Assembly (NCBI RefSeq): GCF_000512585.2
Contig: NC_089243.1
Coordinates: forward strand, 2,249,742 to 2,313,741
Origin: Kwoniella bestiolae CBS 10118
Taxonomy: Eukaryota; Basidiomycota; Tremellomycetes; Tremellales; Cryptococcaceae
Length of the DNA stretch: 64,000 bases
Direction: 5' to 3'
Shown: positions 57,275 through 64,000 of the stretch, piece after piece
Layout of the letters: every line of letters begins with the position of its first letter
Position numbering within the stretch: the first letter of the stretch is position 1
Position numbers and translations under genes: made by a program
The notes under the pieces: generated by a model
What the model was told of the DNA's origin: nothing
Databases searched by the model: none
What the model saw: only the letters and a program-made list of their open reading frames with translations

Positions 57275-59840
57275 TCAGTCCCCTTCCAGCTCCAAATCTG
57301 GGACGTCTATCAACCCAGCGGTGACCAGCTCTGCTATCCACCTCAGAATCCCCTCCCGAGCCAGCCTGTGGTTACAACCAGGAGCCGCACACCTGATCCT
57401 GAATGGTGAAGGGTTGTTCCGCTGGTAGTGGTGACGATGTCCATCGGGTTCCTTCTTGCAGGGAAGCATACCATTGGCCATGGAGTTCCGAGCCAGATCA
57501 TAGACCCTGCTGATCTGTTGATCAGAGTGATACTTGGCTGAGAGAGCAGGGAAGCAGGTAGGATCCACCTCTGGAGTTCCGGTCCACCAGGCTGTTTGGG
57601 ACATAGACTTGCTGGGTTTGCGGAAGCCTGCATTCCATCCCAGACCATTGAGGATGTCGGTGAGAGCTTGAATCTGAGCTTTGCTTGGCTTGTCACCATC
57701 CCGACCGCTGAAGATCCGGTTGGTCTCGGCCTGATCATACACCCAGTGGGCATTCTGCAGGAAGGCCTCCCTGCTGACCAGCTTGGCATCCAGCGGGTGA
57801 CGGAAGTGGGGTCCATCACCCCGGCCCAGCCAGTAGGAAGGATCAAAGAATCGGGTGGCACCCACTATCCTTGTAGCCTCCTTCAGGCTGGGTGCTCTGA
57901 CGGTGACCTCTATCCTGAACCCACCCAATCCCTTGTCATCCTTGCTTGTCAGACTGTGGATCATCCTCAAAGCCGAGTTGACCTGGTACCGTATGCCCCG
58001 GAGTGTCTTGGGGATACCCCTTGGAGATGACTGTTGAATGACTTGATCACATGGACGATCCTCGGGTAGATCTTCACAGAGAACTGACGACGGTTGTCAT
58101 CCATGGCTTGCAGGTTGACGGTCCCAAAGTCAAGCGAGCCTGGCACCATCATGGGATAATGACGGACGCCATGGTGGACACCGGTGGCCGAGTGGAACAA
58201 CCAGATGTAGTCAGACCCAAAGCTGGTACCTATGTCCCACTCGTTGTGCTCTGCCCACTTGTGATCCACTTGGGCAGGCTCGGTGGTGAGGAACCTATTC
58301 AGGATGGGCATCTTCTGACCGTAGGCTTTGAGTCGGATGGCATCACAACCAGCCGAGATGAGACAGTGGACAAAGACGGAGGTGGGGACATGGACATTGC
58401 CGAGGGTAGCTTGGTGAACCATCCGACCGGGCTGGGCCACTTGATACCTGTTGAGTTCTTCAAAGAACCCATCCTTGTACTGAGTTCCCACCCAGAGCTG
58501 ATGGGTAGCTTCGGCCAGGAGGAGGTATCGGTCAAAGGCAGGACCTCGGTGGTAGGTGGTGTGGAGCTTCCTGGTGGGAGCCCTGCTGATGAGTTGGACA
58601 TCGGCCAGGGAACTCTCAAACCTGCAAAGGTACTCCTCGGGTGACAGTACCAGCTCCCATCTATCCACATCCATAGGCTTCCTCCTCAGCTGAGCCATCC
58701 TGCCCTCCACCACATCGGGAAGCATCTGAAATCCTTCCATGAACGGGAGATCTCTGATATCAAACTGTGGTTCGGGTGGTGGTGCAGGAGGTGGTGACCA
58801 CCCACCAGATGGGACGGTGTCGGAAGTGATGGACCGGAGGGAGGAGACTGTGAGAGAGGTGGTGATTGCCGAGGGGAGAAAGCTGAGGTTGGGACGGAGG
58901 AGGTGATGGTCGAGGGGAGACAGAGTAAGGGCTGGAGTGAAGGGGGTTTGGAGTCCATCAGGAGCAGGTGGTGGTGGTGACGGAAGGAAAGGTGCGGGAG
59001 ACTGAATGGGAGACTGGATGATAGGGGGGTGGACGACATTGAGGAAGGGGATAATACCATTCTTGGCCCCACCGTCTCGTCCTCATCATCTTCAGAGTCC
59101 GATCTATTGTTTGACCAGGAAGAACCATTGTCAGATAGTGCTATCATTTCTATCTCTTCCGGCTCCTCCTCCCCCTCCAGCTGATCCACCTCCATATCAT
59201 CATCTGTAAAAGGTTCATAGACATAAGACACCGGAGCTATCAGCCTTGAGGAGGAACGGATGGGAGAGGGGAGTTGAGCTGTAACCCAGTGACGGGCAAG
59301 CTGCTGGGCAAGCTGCTGGGTGATAAGGATTGAGCCGCATCTCTTGATGGAGTCGCTGGTGTTGAAGGAGTTCGAAGAGGTGGTGTGGTCAATGGAGAGC
59401 TGAGGGGTGAGGTCAAGGGGAGTACAATGGTGAAGGTCGGATAAGAGAGGAGGATGCTGGAGGAGGTGTCAAGGAGAACTTGACAGTGGTCTGGCACGGG
59501 ATGAGGATGGACCAGGTGAGCTCAAGGGAGAACTGATAGATGAGTGACGGAGGAGAGATGCTATTGAGGGAGCCGGTGTTAGAGATGAGCTGGGTGACCG
59601 CTTGGGACGATGGATGGGTGAATAATCGGGACAGTGGAACCGAGTCTTGTGCTTGCAAAGTCCTGCTTGATTGAGCACCACTCGACCACAGGTGCAGATG
59701 ATTACCTCAGTGTTGGAGATCTCACCTGCGGTGAACTTGTGACCCTTGTGCTTCTTCTTGATATGATCCAACAAGTCCGCATAGTCTTTCTCACATAGGT
59801 TGCACTTTCCTGAGCGGTCGGCGTGGTTTTCACTGGGCAT
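57275..59840 (-). CDS. zinc-finger protein with unrecognised C-terminal domain, frame-broken
   Basis: The start at 59840 opens a zinc-finger head with CNLCEKDYADLLDHIKKKH and ICTCGRVVLNQAGLCKH plus KTRFHC. A Ser/Pro-rich and then acidic segment follows (FTDDDMEVDQLEGEEEPEE, RSDSEDDEDETVG); exons in 58750-59470 are unresolved because frames change in low-complexity sequence. A long globular part begins FDIRDLPFMEGFQMLPDV (about 58765) and includes DIGTSFGSDYIWLFHSATG and IYPRIVHVIKSFNSHLQ, then continues in another frame as GIPKTLRGIRYQVNSALRM to the stop at 57275. One additional base at a four-base run (58017-58020) would join them. I do not recognise the domain. The layout (DNA-binding head, large tail, subtelomeric) could be a transposon protein or regulator. 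Confidence 0.55.
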
Positions 59841-60352
59841 GGTGGTGGAAGAGCAATGGTATCACAATATGAGAATACGATATGACCGTTCAGTAGGTAC
59901 TCTCAGGAAAGTTTAACATCCTCAATGACGGCATCAAGATCACCTTCCATGTCTTGTGTGTCTCTCGTTGATGTACTGCACTTGTGTACAACCAATTGAT
60001 TTTTACTCCCTGGCCCATGCATACTATCTTCTTATACTCGACCTCAGCTATCATATGAGCTATCAACTGAAGCTCTGTCACCTCTGTGAGTCTACCAATC
60101 AGCCATCCCTTCCGACTCTCCTCCCCACCATAGTCCAGTCACCTCTGATGCCCTATATAAATTCCAGCTGGTTTTTACTCCTTGGCCCATGCATACCAGT
60201 GGATCATACTTCATCCCAGCTATCATATGAGCTAACAACTGATCCTCCATCACCTCTGGTTCCTCCCCTTCCGATGTCCCTGTCCACTGATGAGGTTCCC
60301 AACAAATCCCTTCCACCGACCTATATCTTTCACCTCGTCATCACAACTCCCC
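59841..60352. repeat. intergenic with about 170-bp direct duplication
   Basis: TTTTTACTCC(C/T)TGGCCCATGCATAC starts near 60000 and again near 60173. Both are followed by CAGCTATCATATGAGCTA, an ACTGA(A/T)CT(G/C)-type stretch and CACCTCTG plus a CTTCCGA-rich tail. This is a tandem duplication of about 170 bp with divergence, upstream of the zinc-finger gene. No gene is supported here. Confidence 0.65.
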
Positions 60353-60527
60353 TGCGACAGATTGCGACCCATCCCTCTGCGACAGGATGCGACTGCATGT
60401 ATGCTAGCTGCGACAGGTTGCGACAAAGCCTGGTGGGACTTGCGATAGGTTGCGCCAGAAGATGGATGGGTTGCGATCCATTGCGACTTGCTATGGTGAG
60501 CACTCTAGATTCCTGCGATCATCTGCG
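60353..60527 (+). repeat. TGCG-N6-TGCG paired-site array, middle
   Basis: Six pairs with exact 10-bp spacing begin at 60353, 60378, 60409, 60441, 60472 and 60514. Typical pairs read TGCGACAGGATGCGAC or TGCGACAGGTTGCGAC. Pair-to-pair distances are 25, 31, 32, 31 and 42 bp. The array ends 35 bp from the stop of the Fpg-like gene and lies about 510 bp upstream of the zinc-finger gene start, in the same orientation as the left array. Confidence 0.85.
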
Positions 60528-60561
60528 CCATATCTCTATGCATACCTATCCTACTTGGTCA

Positions 60562-62124
60562 TCACCTCGAGCTCCTCTCCTCCTGTTCTGCATCACCAGC
60601 CAACACCCCTTGAACCTCTCGGCTGGCCATCTCATGCTCTTGAGTCCATGCTAGAAACCAAGTCTGTAGTTGATCCTTGCCAGCTTGACCAGCTTGTAAA
60701 GTGTCGGCCAGCATGTTGGCAGGAACTCTGCTGAACAGTGTCATCATTGCAGCTGGCACCTTGGCTCGATGAGCAGCCAGCATCCGAGTCTTGACTGGTC
60801 GACCATGTCCTGCTGAGGTGTCGGCATGTCTCCTGAGAGGTGCACTGCTCTCAATCCTCAGCATGGTCTGAGTGTCAAAGAAGCTGGCCCATCCTATCGA
60901 CGGCTCTGCCTTGTCCAGCAATAGCTCTTGAGACCGATAGCCAGGTGAGAACCGAGGGATGACCTCCCACTTGACCTTTTCCGGAGGTGGATGAGGGAAG
61001 TTGTCGATGACTGTGTAGTAGTACCTGCCGGACTTGCCCTTGATGTGTCTGACACAGTGAAGAGGGAGGACATACGCAGAGTTGGAGTTCGGGCTTGTCT
61101 GTTGACCCGGGTTGGGGAGATGGGAATAGGTTTGACCTGGCCTCGGTCAATCATTGCTTGAGCCAGTTCGATTGGGACATAAGTGTTGCCAGTTGGTCCT
61201 GTCTTGCGGTAGACTCGGGTGATCTTCTTCCTGTACTGTGTCGGACCCATCGGATGATGAAACCCATTACCCATCCTACCTGCCCGTTCCGCTGTGAGTA
61301 TGACATTATTGGTGTAAGCTGTGGAGCTGAAGATTGACTTGAGTTCGGTCCAACCATCAAGCAGTCGTTCCACATAGCGGGTGTCATCTGGATTGAAGAC
61401 TATGTTGGTGGGTGTGAGGGGATGGATGGCGGCATAGAAGAGGAGCTCGTTGATCATACAACCACCGAACCCATTGAATAGATCCTGGCTACATATCACT
61501 GTCAGCAGCTGGCATACTGACCCAAGTCCCAAGTCCGATGACTTACTTTGAATAGATATAATGGGCAATAGGAGAAAAGTTCCGTTTGATATAACCTCGG
61601 GAGGGAATGGATCGTACCAGTTGCTCAAACGGCTCGGACTCCTTGACAGGACAAGGACCTCTACCTTGTGTCCTACAAGTCTCAAAGAGTTCACCATCCT
61701 TGAGTTGAACAAAAGCCAGTCGGCACAGCTTGTTCCTATCGATGACTGCAATTGAGTTGTGATCACCGAGAGCTCGGAAGATGAGTGGTGTGAAAGGTGG
61801 GAGTCCTGCCTCTCGACAGACATCGGCCATCTTGAGTTGCTGTGGTGACAGGGTGACCGCATGACCATGAAGAGCAAAGTGACAGATGAGAACCCGGGTG
61901 GGACTGATCCGGATGACCAGCTCTTTACCATAGGAAGAGATGTCTGACTTGGTCAGAGCCACTTGAATCGGAGTACCCATCGCAGCTTCGGCATCGGCTT
62001 TGTTGATGATCGCATCTTTACCACAGTGCTTCGGATAGGTGACGATCGTAAAGTGTTGAGGTGTATCGGTGAGAGATGCCTTGAGGAGAGCGGCAAATGC
62101 TTTGATCTCGAATAGCTCCGGCAT
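60562..62124 (-). CDS. formamidopyrimidine-DNA glycosylase (Fpg/Nei)-like protein with C-terminal extension
   Basis: Three exons (61547-62124, 61137-61488, 60562-61098) join in phase to 488 residues. The N-terminus MPELFEIKAFAALL matches the Fpg opening, keeping Pro2 and Glu3, the Schiff-base nucleophile and general acid of the family. RVLICHFALHGHAVTLSP corresponds to the beta-sandwich strand carrying the family's conserved phosphate-contact loop. The helix-two-turn-helix is clear near residues 193-220: LFNGFGGCMINELLFYAAIHP. The four-cysteine zinc finger of bacterial Fpg is not seen; instead RHIKGKSGRYYYTVIDNF and about 150 further residues form an unrecognised tail. The second intron is 38 nt with a weak GTCAAA donor. 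Fpg enzymes excise oxidised purines; a subtelomeric copy between phased-site arrays is unexpected. Confidence 0.72.
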
Positions 62125-62392
62125 GGTGGATGAGAATATAGCAAATATATTGTTGAGTTGAGAACAGAGACACGATCACGGGCATCAGCTGGGATATATA
62201 TATCTATCAGTTGACATTGAGTATCCATGACTTTGCGTGCATGCAACCACCTTGATATCCAATTTCAAGACCAAACGACCAATCCTGATCCAAAGTTGGT
62301 CATGGCCCATATCACTCCGACATATCTCTGACATGGTGCGACACATCCTCAACAGATATATCTCATCGTATACCAATCATGGGGACAGCCAG

Positions 62393-62769
62393 CGCAGCCC
62401 ATCGCAATTGCCTTGACGGAGAATCGCAATCTGTCGCAATGTCTACATACCCAGCGCAACTTATCGCAACGCAACTCAACTCAGCGCGCAACTGGTCGCA
62501 TATTATATCACGGAGAATCGCAACCTGTCGCACCACCTTCATTTGTGGCGCAGATGGTCGCACCATAGTACAGCGCAACTCATCGCATATGATGGGTCGT
62601 AGAATCGCAACCTGTCGCACCAGCACCACTACCCAGCGCAACCCATCGCATGTTGACTTGACGGAGAATCGCAGCCTGTCGCATTGCCTATCCTTAAGCT
62701 GGTCACACCTTACCCTACAGCGCGACTAGTCGCAACTTGTATGGAGAATAATGGGCGCAAACTATCGCA
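62393..62769 (-). repeat. TGCG-N6-TGCG paired-site array, right (inverted)
   Basis: Read on the plus strand, CGCA-N6-CGCA pairs start at 62393, 62425, 62455, 62487, 62519, 62549, 62574, 62606, 62637, 62670, 62721 (CGCG/CGCA) and 62756; all twelve pairs have half-sites exactly 10 bp apart. Successive distances are 32, 30, 32, 32, 30, 25, 32, 31, 33, 51 and 35 bp. Two core variants alternate: GCGCAAC-type and AATCGCAACCTGTCGCA-type, the latter often preceded by ACGGAG. The array starts 269 bp upstream of the Fpg-like start codon. Confidence 0.88.
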
Positions 62770-63321
62770 AAGTTGTATGAATCCCCCTGTCAAGAGCGCA
62801 ATAATCTTGAAGGCCCCATACGAATCAAGCCAGTTTTGTATGGAGTGACTCTGACGAGAGCGCAGAGAAATGCAGCACTGTGCGTAGCATCCTCTGTGAG
62901 TCATCCGATTGACACTCAGATTTTGGGGAAAAAATCACCTGAAAAATGAAATCAAAAAATAGCTGGTCATGGCCCAAAAATTTTTCAAAAGCGGCTGGTC
63001 AAAAGTTTTTCAAAAGCGGCTGGTCAGAAAATTATTTCAAAAGATGGCTTGCAAAAGATGGCTTGCAAAAGTGGCTTGCAAAAGATGGCTTGCAAAAGAT
63101 GGCTTGCAAAAGTGGCTTGCAAAAGATGGCTTGCAAAAAGTGGCTTGCAAAAGATGGCTTAAAAGAGATGGCTTGCAAAAGATGGCTTGCAGCTTACTAA
63201 GCAAGTGAAAAAAAATTCACTTTGCAACATATATAAACAACACCTATTCCCACTTTTTTCTTTTTTTTTCCCCAACTATCTCTTTTACTTTATACTTTTA
63301 CATCACCACCATACAATCAAC
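62770..63321. repeat. minisatellite and promoter of telomere-adjacent gene
   Basis: From about 62985 to 63035 a CAAAAGCGGCTGGTCA unit occurs about three times, then from about 63043 to 63190 a 13-14-bp unit (GATGGCTTGCAAAA / GTGGCTTGCAAAA) is repeated about ten times. Open frames across it (62946-63208) encode only the repeat and are rejected. After it, CATATATAAACAAC at about 63228-63241 is a TATA box placed about 85 bp before the ATG at 63322, followed by a T/C-rich leader. Confidence 0.75.
63229..63237 (+). promoter_or_regulatory. TATA box of telomere-adjacent Zn2Cys6 gene
   Basis: ATATATAAA lies between the minisatellite and the start codon at 63322, with a poly-T/C initiator region. It suggests the gene keeps a working core promoter. 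Confidence 0.5.
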
Positions 63322-63766
63322 ATGTCTTCCTCATCAACTGATCTTCCACCAGATTACCTCACTGATGCCAACTCAACTGCACCACCACCAGACTATCAAC
63401 CTTCACCAGCCTGGTCCCAAACCAAGATTGACAGACATAGAAGACACAATGAAACTCTGGAGGAAGGGTAGTCCAAGCTATTGGCTGTGCCAAGTGTATC
63501 AAGGATGGACTTCTCTGTGTAGCTAAGCCTACTGGTAGATGTGCTCCCTGTCATCTAGCTGGTAAGCCTTGTGTCAGGTCTGAACAACCACACACTACCA
63601 ACCAAGCCCTTAGAGCTAAGATGTTGGAGATGAGAAGACAAGCTAGAAGACTTGAGGAGCTTATAAGAAGTCTTAACAGGACTCTGACTGTCTATGAGAT
63701 TGGCAATGATCAAACAGCCAGAAGGATCCAAGAAATTGATGAAGTAATCCAAAGAATCACTGGCTA
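63322..63766 (+). CDS. telomere-adjacent Zn2Cys6 plus coiled-coil protein, frame-broken
   Basis: The ATG at 63322 opens a Pro/Ser-rich head (TDLPPDYLTDANSTAPPPDY) that reaches a stop at 63469-63471 after HNETLEEG. In the frame reached by one extra base at the GGG run (63466-63468) the protein continues AIGCAKCIKDGLLC, GRCAPCHLAGKPC and RSEQPHTT, a canonical CysX2CysX6Cys / CysX2CysX6Cys zinc cluster. A basic coiled coil follows (LEMRRQARRLEELIRSLNR) and the stop is at 63764-63766. The whole would be about 148 residues with no fungal_trans domain. It lies about 110 bp from pure telomere repeats. Either the gene is decayed or the homopolymer is miscalled. Confidence 0.6.
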
Positions 63767-63780
63767 AACATCAATTTGAT

Positions 63781-63876
63781 CAGAGGAGGGAAGAGAGAGG
63801 GAGGGGAGGGTTAGGAGGAGGTGGAGGGTTAGGGTTAGGAGGAGGTGGAGGGTTAGGGTTAGGAGGAGGAGGGGTT
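63781..63876. repeat. degenerate G-rich subtelomeric variant repeats
   Basis: GGAGGAGGTGGAGGGTTAGGGTTA is repeated about twice between 63812 and 63865, mixing TTAGGG with GGAGG blocks. It is the usual proximal zone where telomere variants diverge from the pure array. Confidence 0.8.
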
Positions 63877-64000
63877 AGGGATTAGGGGTTAGGGGTTAGG
63901 GGTTAGGGGTTAGGGGTTAGGGGTTAGGGGTTAGGGGTTAGGGGGTTAGGGGTTAGGGGTTAGGGTTAGGGGTTAGGGGTTAGGGTTAGGGTTAGGGGTT
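63877..64000. repeat. telomere, (TTAGGGG)n
   Basis: The window ends in tandem TTAGGGG, with occasional TTAGGG and TTAGGGGG units, reading G-rich strand 5'->3' toward the right end. This orientation is that of a right chromosome terminus. TTAG4-5 repeats are known from Cryptococcus, supporting the Tremellomycete assignment. Confidence 0.96.

Noticed and set aside
58051..58644. 197-codon plus-strand open frame in the element
   Set aside because: It is antisense to the globular domain of the zinc-finger protein and has no family signal.
59956..60654. 232-codon plus-strand open frame
   Set aside because: It crosses the duplication, the TGCG array and the antisense end of the Fpg-like gene; the product is a translation of repeats.
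62946..63208. Repeat-encoded frames over the minisatellite
   Set aside because: Two frames are open because the unit lacks stops; the products are pure repeat.
1..64000. tRNA, rRNA, CRISPR arrays or known retrotransposon polymerases
   Set aside because: None was recognised on reading both strands; no cloverleaf, rRNA core, direct-repeat/spacer array, reverse transcriptase or DDE motif was seen. A tRNAscan and HMM search would be decisive.

Overview
The window is a eukaryotic chromosome end, almost certainly from a Tremellomycete-type basidiomycete yeast (Cryptococcus/Kwoniella-like). Nearly every gene is split by many short introns of about 31-130 nt with GTRAGT-type donors; one 342-residue reductase has 18 exons. 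Zn2Cys6 regulators are abundant, and the right edge is a terminal TTAGGGG-type telomere array. The species assignment is inference from gene style and telomere repeat. All exon models were built by hand from splice signals and reading-frame continuity.

Region 1 (1-54.2 kb) is gene-dense and mostly metabolic. It begins with a housekeeping gene (DUS3), a D-2-hydroxyacid dehydrogenase and an aldo-keto reductase. A purine/cytosine-type permease, an allantoate-type MFS permease and a Zn2Cys6 regulator follow (9.0-16.6 kb), which suggests nitrogen scavenging. An alpha-glucoside-type sugar permease is divergent from a TauD-like dioxygenase (16.8-20.8 kb). After an alcohol O-acetyltransferase-like gene, a second regulator is divergent from a polyol dehydrogenase (23.1-28.2 kb). 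That dehydrogenase converges on a sugar permease, which is divergent from a DUF4038/GH140-like glycosidase (28.7-32.9 kb), giving a plausible plant-polysaccharide sugar unit. A single-pass membrane protein, a small hypothetical and an eight-cysteine secreted CFEM-like protein come next. The segment 36.5-54.2 kb holds a DHA1 exporter, an FAD aromatic-ring monooxygenase, a DUF3500 protein, two Zn2Cys6 regulators, a conserved 121-residue protein, a fumarylacetoacetate-hydrolase-family enzyme and a YCII-like protein; together they look like an aromatic or N-heterocycle catabolic locus.

Region 2 (54.6-57.1 kb) is the subtelomeric boundary. A membrane-protein gene loses its 5' end at 55216, four bases before an interstitial telomere-like tract and 64 bases before an 18-G run. 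A satellite follows whose 188/201-bp monomers alternate to make a 389-390-bp higher-order repeat.

Region 3 (57.1-62.8 kb) is the most unusual part. Two leftward genes, a zinc-finger protein with an unrecognised C-terminal domain and a formamidopyrimidine-DNA-glycosylase (Fpg/Nei)-like protein, are bracketed and separated by three arrays of a paired site, TGCG-N6-TGCG. The two half-sites are always 10 bp apart and pairs usually recur about every 31-32 bp, i.e. on one face of the helix. The right-hand array is inverted relative to the other two. This may be an undescribed subtelomeric mobile or selfish element, or a co-regulated gene pair.

Region 4 (62.9-64.0 kb) holds an AAAAG/GGCTTGC minisatellite, a telomere-adjacent Zn2Cys6 plus coiled-coil gene with an apparent one-base frame break, and the telomere. 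Four genes in the window show a frame break at a homopolymer that one base would repair; this could be decay or assembly error.
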